From ANME-2 cluster archaeon (GTDB taxonomy: Archaea > Halobacteriota > Methanosarcinia > Methanosarcinales > Methanocomedenaceae), in NCBI GenBank assembly GCA_014237145.1, contig JAAXOC010000061.1:1-33200 (forward strand): DNA of 33,200 nt, given 5' to 3'. Both the position numbers and the translations under genes were made by a program. This document shows, piece after piece, positions 25,416 to 32,957 of this stretch (position 1 is its first letter; the number at the start of each line of letters is the position of its first letter). The notes under the pieces were generated by a model. The model was not told the origin of the DNA. It ran no database searches and saw only the letters and a list, made by a program, of their open reading frames with translations.

Positions 25416-25637
25416 ATGGATTATTTACCGAATAATATAGAAGATGGATATGAGTATGCCGTTACTATTGTAAGAAAAATTGTATCGTATGAAAAGGATC
25501 GAAGATATCAAAAAGGGGAAACGTACTCTCATAGCAGTTACTTCAAAAGTGCTTAGTATAGAATAGATTACAATACAGTAGCAGGGATATCTGAAAACTA
25601 TGATCTTATTGAGAAACTGATCGACAAACGAATTTGA
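25416..25637 (+). pseudogene. Small ORF with in-frame TAG, ends LIEKLIDKRI
   Basis: ATG 25416 opens MDYLPNNIEDGYEYAVTIVRKIVSYEKDRRY and runs 46 codons to TAG 25554-25556. The frame continues for 26 codons (YRIDYNTVAGISENYDLIEKLIDKRI) to TGA 25635-25637. The final block matches the tail of the unassigned frame at 22965-23165. The TAG is more likely nonsense than pyrrolysine, because several neighbouring genes end in TAG. The family is unknown. Confidence 0.45.
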
Positions 25638-25778
25638 GTGTAGTCGAAAATCCAAATAGATACACCATTTCAAATCAAAATCATGAACCTACAAGACCTC
25701 ATCAAAACCGGAGAATCCGACACCGTCGGATTTAAAGAAAAATTCGATGAGCGAACCATTGAATCAGCAGTAGCTTTT
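25598..25778 (+). repeat. Duplicated block, copy 2 (partner of 23126-23302)
   Basis: A direct repeat of the segment from the LIEKLID tail through the start of an AlbA_2 gene. After AVAF the two copies diverge abruptly, marking the edge of the duplicated unit or a deletion junction. Confidence 0.75.
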
Positions 25779-25799
25779 ATACAAAATGAGGTAGAATAG
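25683..25799 (+). pseudogene. AlbA_2 gene fragment (N-terminus only)
   Basis: 38 codons: LIKTGESDTVGFKEKFDERTIESAVAF, nearly the same as the start of the 23208 gene, then IQNEVE and TAG. The E of TVEFKEK is changed to G. The break at AVAF lies where ANTKGG should follow. The next frame starts with ATG immediately after the TAG. Confidence 0.7.
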
Positions 25800-26130
25800 A
25801 TGACTAACTCGATCACCCAACTGGTCTCCATGCCAGAGGGCAAGACGTTGGAGTTTAAGCGCGATATTTCCTCACCCAAAAACATGCTCAAAACGCTGGT
25901 GGCTTTTGCCAACACTGCCGGAGGGCGCTTAGTAATCGGAGTGGAGGATGAATCCAGAGGTTATAGGTGAGGATCCGCTGGATGAAGAAGAGCGTATATG
26001 CAATTTAATCGCTGACAGTATCAGGCCGCGATTGGTGCCCAGTGTGGAGCTGCTCTCCTTTAAGGATAAGACCTTGATATTGTGATTGCGGTGAATCATA
26101 CGAAGTTTGAGGGGCTGATAGAGCCCGTTG
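25800..26130 (+). pseudogene. Decayed second-type AlbA_2 gene with frameshifts
   Basis: ATG 25800 reads LVSMPEGKTLEFKRDISSPKNMLKTLVAFANTAGGRLVIGVED, a clear AlbA_2 start, to TGA 25968-25970. A second frame takes over (EVIGEDPLDEEERICNLIADSIRPRLVPSVELLSFKDKTL) and stops at 26083-26085. A third piece reads VNHTKFEGLIEPV. Two or more frame breaks in about 330 bases show that it is not functional. The sequence is more GC-rich than the neighbouring AlbA_2 copies, so it has a different origin. Confidence 0.65.
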
Positions 26131-26141
26131 GACAACTTAAC

Positions 26142-26152
26142 TTATATATAAA
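26142..26152 (+). promoter_or_regulatory. TATA box before the coiled-coil / CXC gene pair
   Basis: TTATATATAAA is a strong archaeal TATA match. It lies only 11-22 bases upstream of ATG 26164, so the transcript would have almost no leader. Confidence 0.45.
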
Positions 26153-26163
26153 AAGAAGGAACG

Positions 26164-26526
26164 ATGAAGGAAGATAAGGAAATAAATTTCGCCTGGTTTA
26201 AGAAAGGGGCTACCCTTAGTGATAAGTCCGCTCGAAACGAATTTGGGCTTACACAGGAGGAAATTATTGAGGGCATTGAGGATGGCAAACTACATTACCG
26301 CATAAATAGTGTATTTGGGAACCCATATTATAAGCTGATCAGAAGTGAAGTGGAAACATTTGTAGCTGAAAAATATGGAAGCAACTACCTAAAGGAGTAT
26401 GAAATCAAGAAAAAGTTGGCACTGGCCAACAAAAAATTTAAGAAGTTGAAAACCCAAGTTGCCTCCCTGGAACAAAGAAAAGCTGAACTGTTAGCTAATC
26501 TTGATAACCTTGAAAATAACGATTAG
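26164..26526 (+). CDS. HTH-like and coiled-coil protein of Methanosarcinales type
   Basis: 120 residues. The first 75 (LSDKSARNEFGLTQEEIIEGIEDGKLHYRINSVFGNPYYKLIRSEVETFV) look like a small excisionase/MerR-like winged fold, in which a helix-turn is followed by a YRxN...GNPYYKLI hairpin. Residues about 76-115 form a Lys/Glu-rich coiled coil (KKKLALANKKFKKLKTQVASLEQRKAELLANL). I know similar small proteins from Methanosarcina-type genomes but no function. It is 11 bases upstream of the CXC-domain gene, with GGAG overlapping its stop, so both are probably co-expressed. Confidence 0.6.
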   Translation: MKEDKEINFAWFKKGATLSDKSARNEFGLTQEEIIEGIEDGKLHYRINSVFGNPYYKLIRSEVETFVAEKYGSNYLKEYEIKKKLALANKKFKKLKTQVASLEQRKAELLANLDNLENND

Positions 26527-26537
26527 GAGTCATGTAA

Positions 26538-27011
26538 ATGGAAAAGAACTATCATTGTAACTGTAAATCCGGATGTAAAAATAACCGGTGTGCCTGTTTC
26601 AAAAATCATGAACCATGTGATGACAAATGTGGATGCACTGACTGCCAGAATCCGTTCAATGAAATAGATGTGGAAAACTATTCAACCTGTGCTCTTGAAA
26701 ATATCAATATTGTTAAAGCCCTGTCACAGGAAGAATTAGATGAGGAACATGAATTGCCATGCGGCTGTGAAACAGTTAAATTGAAAGATTTATTAAATGA
26801 ATATGAATGCAAAGAATGCATGGAGGTGTACTGGTATTCATTTTGCTGGAATGCGGTGGTTCAAGATAATTGTACATGGCATTGTGAAACATGCGGAGAA
26901 TGTAAAGATTGGAGAGAATGGCACTGCGAAATATGTAATAAATGCACATATGGGGTAACACTACCCTGTGAACACTGTGGTAAAAAAGGACCTTATCAGG
27001 ATATGGTTTAA
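26538..27011 (+). CDS. Cys-rich zinc protein with N-terminal CXC (tesmin-type) domain
   Basis: 157 residues with about 26 cysteines. C7, C9, C13, C18, C20, C27, C31, C33 and C36 follow the spacing CxC-x3-C-x4-CxC-x6-C-x3-CxC-x2-C. That is close to one half of the eukaryotic CRC/CXC domain, in which nine Cys bind three zinc ions and contact DNA. A linker (40-75) leads to a second Cys region: LPCGC, CKEC, then [22 protein letters not shown] and [10 protein letters not shown], forming several zinc knuckles. No signal peptide or membrane segment is present. It is coupled to the HTH-like gene just upstream. DNA or RNA binding is inferred from the CXC fold only. Confidence 0.75.
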   Translation: MEKNYHCNCKSGCKNNRCACFKNHEPCDDKCGCTDCQNPFNEIDVENYSTCALENINIVKALSQEELDEEHELPCGCETVKLKDLLNEYECKECMEVYWYSFCWNAVVQDNCTWHCETCGECKDWREWHCEICNKCTYGVTLPCEHCGKKGPYQDMV

Positions 27012-27062
27012 ATATACAAAACGCAGAGAAAACCGCCCGGATACATTTGAATTGCGATATAC

Positions 27063-27710
27063 ATGATGCAACAAATACTACATTCAGCCAGAACCCACCT
27101 CGAAGGCACACCCAGCGCAGGCCATGACATCACCCACACCCTGCGGGTAAGGGACCTGTGCCTCCATATCAGCAGCATCGAAGGAGGCGACCCCGAGATA
27201 CTGGAAGCCTCAGCCCTGCTCCACGATATCGGGCGTCCCGCCGAACTAAAGGACCCAAGCACTGACCACGCTGCCCTCTCCGCACAACTATCCCCCGGTA
27301 TACTTGACAGGGCAGGCTTTCCTGCAAAAAAAATACCGGCCGTGGTCTATGCCATTGCCAACCACCGTTACAGTTCAGGTATAACACCGGACAGCCTGGA
27401 AGCAAGGATACTCCAGGACGCTGACAGGCTGGATATTTCAGGTGCAGTAGGTGCGGCCATGACATTTGCCTATTCGGGCGCCCACAACCACAGGCTGTAC
27501 CATCCTGATGACCCCCTGGCCAGCCAGCGGGAGCCAGACGGGAAAGAATATGCACTGGACCATATCCTCACAAAACTAATGCTGCTGCCCGGGTCCATGT
27601 ATACAGATACTGCCAGGGGAATGGCAGAGGAAAGGAACAGGTTCCTGCAAACTTTCGTGGACCAGTTCATATACGAGATCAATACCGGCAGAGGGCCTGG
27701 AAATGGGTAA
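27063..27710 (+). CDS. HD-superfamily metal-dependent phosphohydrolase
   Basis: 215 residues of the YpgQ/YedJ-like HD group. Metal and catalytic motifs are in order: AGHDITHTLRV with the first His, ALLHDIG with the HD doublet, AIANHRYS and LQDADRLDISGAVGA with the last Asp. Relatives hydrolyse nucleoside triphosphates or other phosphate esters. The 3' end overlaps the Nudix gene by 8 bases (ATGGGTAA), so the two products are coupled and may act on related nucleotide substrates. The gene is GC-rich compared with the accessory region before it. Confidence 0.88.
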   Translation: MMQQILHSARTHLEGTPSAGHDITHTLRVRDLCLHISSIEGGDPEILEASALLHDIGRPAELKDPSTDHAALSAQLSPGILDRAGFPAKKIPAVVYAIANHRYSSGITPDSLEARILQDADRLDISGAVGAAMTFAYSGAHNHRLYHPDDPLASQREPDGKEYALDHILTKLMLLPGSMYTDTARGMAEERNRFLQTFVDQFIYEINTGRGPGNG

Positions 27711-28125
27711 ACCCGTAACTCCCCTGCTCACAGTGGACATAATAATCCTGCTGGAGGGAAAGCTCGTACTGATACAGCGCATGAATCCACCTTTCCGAGG
27801 GCAGTGGGCACTGCCTGGCGGATTCGTAGATGTGGGGGAAACAGTGGAAGATGCAGCTACCAGGGAGGCAAAGGAGGAGACCGGGCTTGATGTGGAATTG
27901 AATGGGCTGGCGGGTGTGTTCTCAGACCCCAACCGGGACCCCAGGGGTCATACTGTGACCATCTGCTTCACAGCAACCGGGCATGGCAGCCTGGAAGCTT
28001 CGTCAGATGCAAGGGATACGGCATTGTTCGACCCGGATGATCTGCCGCCGCTGGCCTTTGACCACGAGAAGATCATCCATACTGCAGCAGATCAGATCAG
28101 GCTTCTTCTTCAAGGGCAGAGTTGA
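27703..28125 (+). CDS. Nudix hydrolase
   Basis: 140 residues with a complete Nudix box, GGFVDVGETVEDAATREAKEETGLDV (about 44-69; G-x5-E-x7-REAKEETG), that binds Mg and positions water. The preceding segment (QRMNPPFRGQWALPGGFV) and following FSDPNRDPRGHTVTICFTA are typical of ADP-ribose/8-oxo-dGTP type members. The exact nucleotide substrate is not readable. Translationally coupled to the HD gene. Its 3' end overlaps the convergent DUF5806-like gene by 29 bases. Confidence 0.9.
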   Translation: MGKPVTPLLTVDIIILLEGKLVLIQRMNPPFRGQWALPGGFVDVGETVEDAATREAKEETGLDVELNGLAGVFSDPNRDPRGHTVTICFTATGHGSLEASSDARDTALFDPDDLPPLAFDHEKIIHTAADQIRLLLQGQS

Positions 28126-28564
28126 TCCGGCGCAGCACATCAACCATTAAGTTCTGAACACCTTCGGTATGGTCGCCATCGGGTGGCGTGTCTTCCATAT
28201 CCAGCAGAATGCCGATATTTTTCGTCATATTGGTAATGATCTCCAGCATTTCCTCCTTGGTGATGAGGCCACTGTAATAAGAGTAGAACAAGGTAGTGCC
28301 GGAGCGCTCAAGTTTCCTCTTGAACGATGCCCGGGCATTGGATACCTCCTGCCTGGAATAGGGTTCATTGAAGAACGGTACCAGGTCAGGCAGGTTCTGC
28401 CCGATCCAGGTCATCTCACTACGGCCATGTACGTTCTTAAAATCAGCACACAGCCTGGCAATCACCCACTCACGGGCAGTGAAATGAGTGGTCTTTTTCA
28501 ATAGGCGTGTGACCTCAGAATGGTCATTCTTATCGATCTTCTTGAATTTTTCATATTTGTACAT
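28097..28564 (-). CDS. DUF5806-like conserved euryarchaeal protein
   Basis: 155 residues, helical and soluble. The pattern YEKFKKIDKNDHSEVTRLLKKTTHFTAREWVIARLCADFKN, then GQNLPDLVPFFNEPYSRQEVSNARASFKRKLERSGTTLFYSYYSGLIT, matches what I remember of DUF5806 in methanogens and haloarchaea. No function is established to my knowledge. A cryptic HTH is possible in TAREWVIARLCADF. It is convergent with the Nudix gene (29-base overlap) and divergent from the universal stress gene. The family number is from memory and should be confirmed. Confidence 0.7.
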   Translation of the reverse strand: MYKYEKFKKIDKNDHSEVTRLLKKTTHFTAREWVIARLCADFKNVHGRSEMTWIGQNLPDLVPFFNEPYSRQEVSNARASFKRKLERSGTTLFYSYYSGLITKEEMLEIITNMTKNIGILLDMEDTPPDGDHTEGVQNLMVDVLRRINSALEEEA

Positions 28565-28619
28565 ATAAATTTCCTATTGTATAACAACCAATGTATTACA
28601 TTCTGTATTACTTCACATG

Positions 28620-28629
28620 ATTTAAATAA
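28620..28629 (+). promoter_or_regulatory. TATA-like element of the universal stress gene
   Basis: TTTAAATAAT centred about 30 bases before ATG 28654; it fits an archaeal TATA box with a very short leader. Confidence 0.4.
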
Positions 28630-28653
28630 TTTCCAGATAGCTTTTGGGTTCTG

Positions 28654-29067
28654 ATGAAAATCCTAATTCCCATTGACGGGTCTGCAGGTTCAAAAACAGC
28701 AGCAAAGGTAGGTTTAAGGATCGCTAAAACCCACTCTGCTAACATTATTTTATTGCATGTAATAAGTGCAACAGGACAAAAAAGAAAAAAATGGATGGAG
28801 GAGGGAGCAAAGAAACTTCTATCCGTCTATAAGGATGCCATGGTTGGAGCAGGCATAGATGCTGGCAATATTACTACTTTCATCGAAGAGGGAGACCCGG
28901 CTGAGCAGATAGTGGAGACTGCAGAATTAAGGGGTATGGACAGGATCGTGATAGGGACGCATGTCAAGACCGGGCTCAAGAAGCTGACCGGAAGCGTTAC
29001 CGAAAAGGTGCTGCGCCATTCCAGGGTGCTGGTGCTGGTTGTGCCTCCAAAATTTGAAATAAAATGA
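28654..29067 (+). CDS. Universal stress protein (UspA family)
   Basis: 137 residues with the Usp fold: MKILIPIDGSAGSKTAAKVGLRIA at the start (Asp and Ser at the nucleotide site), ILLHVIS, EGDPAEQIVETAELRGMDRIVIGTH, and GSVTEKVLRHSRVLVLVV at the end. The usual ATP-binding GTHGRTGLKRLLLGS reads GTHVKTGLKKLTGS, so one glycine of the G-x2-G motif is Val and the loop is one residue shorter. Nucleotide binding may be weak or absent. It is 32 bases upstream of the ROK gene on the same strand. Confidence 0.88.
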   Translation: MKILIPIDGSAGSKTAAKVGLRIAKTHSANIILLHVISATGQKRKKWMEEGAKKLLSVYKDAMVGAGIDAGNITTFIEEGDPAEQIVETAELRGMDRIVIGTHVKTGLKKLTGSVTEKVLRHSRVLVLVVPPKFEIK

Positions 29068-29099
29068 AACCGTATTCAATCTGGCAGGGGTGAAATATT

Positions 29100-30272
29100 A
29101 TGGATAAGCCGTATCTGGCTGCTGTTGATATCGGTGGGACAAAGATAACAGTTAGCATTGCGGACATAAGCAGGATACTGGTCAAGGTGTACCAACCTGT
29201 GCATCTTGAGGGTGACAACCTGGCAGTACCAGCACAGGTAGATTTCCTGGTTGGGCATGCCTGTGAGCAGATTGGTATCGAAAGGGATGAAATTACCGCA
29301 CTCGGGGTCAGCACCTGCGGTCCCTTTGGAATACGGGATGGCGAACTTGTGCTGGTGGCACCCAACCTGTGTGGTGGGCTTGCAAATGAGCGGGGGATCA
29401 TACCAAATGACTGGACTGAGATTCCGCTGCAAAGGGAACTGTCCCGGATATACAATAATATCCACATCGAGAACGATGGCATCTCGGCTGTTACAGCCGA
29501 AAGGATGTTCGGTGCCGGCAAGGGCGAGGACAACGTCATCTATATCACCTGGAGCACAGGTATCGGTAGCGGAGCCTATATTGACGGGAGACTTATCAGG
29601 GGTAAGAACGGAAATGCACCACATATCGGCCACATCTATCTGGTAGATGATGGACCCAGGTGCGGTTGCGGGAATTTCGGGGATATGGAAGCCCTGGCTT
29701 CGGGTGTAGCAATTGCCAGGGATTACAAGAGCAGAGTAACTGCCGTGGATATGACATCTGAGGGTGTGACGGCTGAAAGTGTGACGACTGAAGGTATGAC
29801 GGCTGAAGGTGTGATGGCTGAAGGTGTGACGGCTGAAGGTGTGACGGCTGAAGGTGTGATGGCTGAAGGTGTGACGGCTGAGAATGTGACAGCTGAGGAT
29901 GTATTCAACCTGTTTCGTAAGGGCGACCCCAAGGCAGAGTCAGTGATCACTAATGCCGCAAGGTATTTCGCAAGGGGGCTGGTTTCCATTAACGCTATCC
30001 TGGACACACGGGTGTTTATTATCGGCGGGAGTGTGTTCATGAACAACAGGCATATCCTGCTGCCCTTGGTAAAGGAAGAGTTCTACAAGTCATTCCCGGC
30101 CCTGTCAAAGGATGTGGAGTTCAGGCCATCCGCACTTGACAGCTACCTGGGCGACCTGGCAGCCCTTTGCCTTGTCATGCCTGATGACTGGGTGCGGCAG
30201 TGGCAGCAAAAACGGCCGTGGGAGTTTGCTCCTGAGCCGATTGTACTGGGTACCAATTCAGCGTTGAAATAA
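29100..30272 (+). CDS. ROK-family sugar kinase-like protein with pentapeptide insert
   Basis: 390 residues. The N-terminal ATP site is DIGGTKITVS; the catalytic Asp is D126 in IENDGISAVTAE; ITWSTGIGSGAYIDG and the Cys motif CGCGNFGDME (188-197) follow. The normal ROK zinc motif is CxCGxxGCxE; here the third Cys is Asp (D195). An insert of ten pentapeptides of the VTAEG type (218-267) lies between the Cys motif and the C-terminal lobe (VFNLFRKGDPKAESVITNAARYFARGL..FIIGGSVF). It probably phosphorylates a sugar; no DNA-binding domain is present, so it is not an NagC-type repressor. The substrate is unknown. GGGGTGA lies about 5 bases upstream of the ATG. Confidence 0.85.
   Translation: MDKPYLAAVDIGGTKITVSIADISRILVKVYQPVHLEGDNLAVPAQVDFLVGHACEQIGIERDEITALGVSTCGPFGIRDGELVLVAPNLCGGLANERGIIPNDWTEIPLQRELSRIYNNIHIENDGISAVTAERMFGAGKGEDNVIYITWSTGIGSGAYIDGRLIRGKNGNAPHIGHIYLVDDGPRCGCGNFGDMEALASGVAIARDYKSRVTAVDMTSEGVTAESVTTEGMTAEGVMAEGVTAEGVTAEGVMAEGVTAENVTAEDVFNLFRKGDPKAESVITNAARYFARGLVSINAILDTRVFIIGGSVFMNNRHILLPLVKEEFYKSFPALSKDVEFRPSALDSYLGDLAALCLVMPDDWVRQWQQKRPWEFAPEPIVLGTNSALK
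29751..29900 (+). repeat. 15-bp tandem repeat inside the ROK gene
   Basis: Ten in-frame units of 15 bases with consensus GTGACGGCTGAAGGT, encoding VTAEG with M/V and T/M variants. Central units are nearly identical, and the ends (MTSEG, VTAEN, VTAED) are diverged. This is typical of slippage or unequal-crossover expansion. Confidence 0.9.
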
Positions 30273-30485
30273 ATGGTAACTGTTTAGGTATGTTGTAAGT
30301 AAGGTGAGATCAAAAGGTACGGATAAGACAATAACTATTTTCGTTGTATCATAAAACCATAGAAATAATCAAATTGTGACTATCCAGATCTGTATATATA
30401 CAGACCTGTATACCTTGAAACACTCCTTTCTTATTCAAGCCAAAACTAAACATCGCCAACAGATAAAATGAAGGACTGGAAAAAA

Positions 30486-32777
30486 TCACTCCTCCATTGA
30501 TACAATCCCCTCATACCACTCACTCCACCGCCGGTACACTTCAACCATATCCACACTCCCGTCCCATTCCTGCAACTCATTCACCAGCAGCCAGAACATA
30601 TTATTAGCCTGCCCAACCGCATCTGCTTCCACCAGTTCAGGTTTATTCTCACCGGCTTTGGCTATTGCCCCTTTGATATTCGCCCTCATCTTGATATTCA
30701 GCAGCACCTCGTCAATGCTTATGCCCCACTTATCAGCGATCCTGCCTATCAGTTCAGACTGTCCCATATCCAGCAGGTCGGTGGGCTCGATGTTGTCAGT
30801 AGCAGCATTAAACTTCATCAGGTCATTGAAGGACGTACTTGCACCATCCCAGTTGGCAGTAGTAACCTCAGAGACCTGCACCAGCCGCTTCTTTTTGCGC
30901 ATACTACCGCTGATCCTGATATTAGAGCACACGACAATCGCATCCGTAGCCCTGAATGACTGTTCGGGCACGCCCAGCGCACCAACGATACGTTCATACA
31001 CGGTCTGGGTTGATGCACCATGTATTGTGCCAAGCACCGAATTGCCGGCAGTGCCTACCTGCATGGCCTCGTATAGTATCCTGGCTTCAGGTCCCCTTAC
31101 CTCACCTATGACCAGCGTGGAATTTCCCAGGCGCAGTGCCGCCCTCAATGCAGTATCGGGCGCGATCTCAGATTCAGAGCCGCCAACAGCCGAGCGGGTG
31201 TTCATACCCTGCACTTTCCAGCCCAGGCGCTGCAGCTCCCGTATCGGCAGTTCAGGTGTATCCTCAATTGTCAGGATGCGGTACTTCTGGGGCACTTCCA
31301 GCAGCATGGCTGACAGCAATGAAGTCTTGCCCGCACCCACACCGCCTGCTATCAGTATGGATGAATGTCCGTCAACCAAAAAGCTCAACAGTCCTGCAGC
31401 CAGCGGTGTCATTGAGCCTTCATTGATGAGTTTGGGCAGGGTCCATGGAGTCCGGGCATGTTTTCGAAACGCATATGCCAGGCCGCCTGAACTCAGCGGA
31501 TTGCCTATGCATGATACCCTGGCTTTGTACTCGGCCAGGTCCATATCAAGGATAGGGTTCGCCTCCCCGAAGGGGCGGCCGCTCAGTGCCCTGAAGCGTG
31601 AGATCATGGCATCAACGTCATCCTGGGACAGGTAGATGTTGCTGGAGCACTCTTCCCCCTCGATAACCACATGGACCGGGTTGGAATCCACAGGCGCATT
31701 GATGTATACATCCGTGATCCTTGCATCGGACAGCACATCTTCCAGGATACCCAATCCAGTGGTGTATTTTGCCAGGATGTCAGAGAACATTGATATCTGG
31801 TCTGCTTTTAGTTTAATACCAGTGTGCTTTGCTTCATCTGAAAGCAATTGCTGGCTGCGCCGCCTGAAATATTCACGGCTGTTGGCAGGGTCTGCAAAAT
31901 TCAGGTCATCAGGGCGGTGGCGCATCAGGTGCGAGCGTACAGATTCAAGCAATTCCAGTTCCTCAGGACGTAGGTTGTATTCTAATGGGATAAGGAAGTA
32001 CAGGCTCTCGGGCCTGTCCGATAAGCTGTAAATTGACACCTGCATCAACCGGCCGCCACTGCGTCCTACATCATACCCTTCCAGAAAAACAGCGTTGTCA
32101 GGCGGTTCTGTATAGATGCGGGATGTGGAGAACCCGGGCCTGGTATATGGTTTGATGGCCTGGGTGTAAAATTGATCAACAGGAAGGCGGGCATCCATGC
32201 TTTCTTTTATACCGTCGACACAGTTACTCATCCTGGTGAGCATATGGATATAATCACCAGTACATGCATGCCCCTGTCCTTGCTCATCGTTATGACAGAC
32301 GGCACCTGAGTCCACTTGCGCTGCAAGCATGGTGTATGCCTTTACAGGGTCATGTAGTCCTGTTTCGAGTACACCGGATATGAACTCCTGGCGCGCAGGA
32401 AGGCATTTCCCGCATACGGCTGGCACTTGACTGTCGCTAAACACCCTGAGGTTGTCAATGAACCCTGCCAGCAGGTATAGCAGCCTGAGACTTTCTCCCT
32501 CATAATCCCGGTCGTAGAGGTGGGAGAGTACCAGCCTGTCTACCATGGGTTCATTGATCATTATCCGGAATATGTTCTTGCGGCAGTGCGGATCGTCAAG
32601 ACCTGAGTAACCCTCGGTACAGCCTTTGCAATCTATTATCAGGGATTTTTGGCTATCTGAAAGACGGGTCTTATAAGTGCAAAGGCTTTTATCTGGTTTT
32701 TTCTTTGAAAATAATCTACTGAAGGCGTTGTTATTCGTGTTTTTGGTTCCCTCTGTGTTCAATTGCAAGCACTCCAC
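30486..32777 (-). CDS. Type II/IV secretion system ATPase (GspE/PilB/FlaI-like)
   Basis: 763 residues. The C-terminal half is a VirB11/GspE-type ATPase: ILEDVLSDARITDVYINAP, Walker A GGVGAGKTS (about 476), ILTIEDTPEL (Asp box), the Walker B-like LVIGEVRGPEARILYEAMQVG (about 557) and GTIHGAS (His box). The 330-residue N-terminal part is family-specific and has Cys pairs (CKGC..C near 50-65; CGKC near 120) that might bind metal. Such ATPases power archaeal adhesion pili or the archaellum. No membrane partner (PilC/TadC type) is encoded on either side. The start is GTG 32777 or a TTG shortly after; GGAG within the first codons leaves this open. Confidence 0.85.
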   Translation of the reverse strand: MECLQLNTEGTKNTNNNAFSRLFSKKKPDKSLCTYKTRLSDSQKSLIIDCKGCTEGYSGLDDPHCRKNIFRIMINEPMVDRLVLSHLYDRDYEGESLRLLYLLAGFIDNLRVFSDSQVPAVCGKCLPARQEFISGVLETGLHDPVKAYTMLAAQVDSGAVCHNDEQGQGHACTGDYIHMLTRMSNCVDGIKESMDARLPVDQFYTQAIKPYTRPGFSTSRIYTEPPDNAVFLEGYDVGRSGGRLMQVSIYSLSDRPESLYFLIPLEYNLRPEELELLESVRSHLMRHRPDDLNFADPANSREYFRRRSQQLLSDEAKHTGIKLKADQISMFSDILAKYTTGLGILEDVLSDARITDVYINAPVDSNPVHVVIEGEECSSNIYLSQDDVDAMISRFRALSGRPFGEANPILDMDLAEYKARVSCIGNPLSSGGLAYAFRKHARTPWTLPKLINEGSMTPLAAGLLSFLVDGHSSILIAGGVGAGKTSLLSAMLLEVPQKYRILTIEDTPELPIRELQRLGWKVQGMNTRSAVGGSESEIAPDTALRAALRLGNSTLVIGEVRGPEARILYEAMQVGTAGNSVLGTIHGASTQTVYERIVGALGVPEQSFRATDAIVVCSNIRISGSMRKKKRLVQVSEVTTANWDGASTSFNDLMKFNAATDNIEPTDLLDMGQSELIGRIADKWGISIDEVLLNIKMRANIKGAIAKAGENKPELVEADAVGQANNMFWLLVNELQEWDGSVDMVEVYRRWSEWYEGIVSMEE

Positions 32778-32927
32778 AAAATTCGGGTGGTTGTTAGATA
32801 TTAGCTGGCTATATTAAGTTTGCTGAATTGCAAGAGAGACTTTTTATTATTTTCCGAAGCTGATAGACATTTAAAATTAAGTTGTCTAGTTACTATTTAA
32901 AATTTATTACATAATAAATAATAAACT

Positions 32928-32938
32928 TTATATAATAT
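32928..32938 (+). promoter_or_regulatory. TATA box of the transposase-like gene
   Basis: TTATATAATAT, centred about 25 bases before ATG 32958, predicts a leaderless transcript starting at that codon. Confidence 0.5.
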
Positions 32939-32957
32939 ATGACCTATATTATAATGT

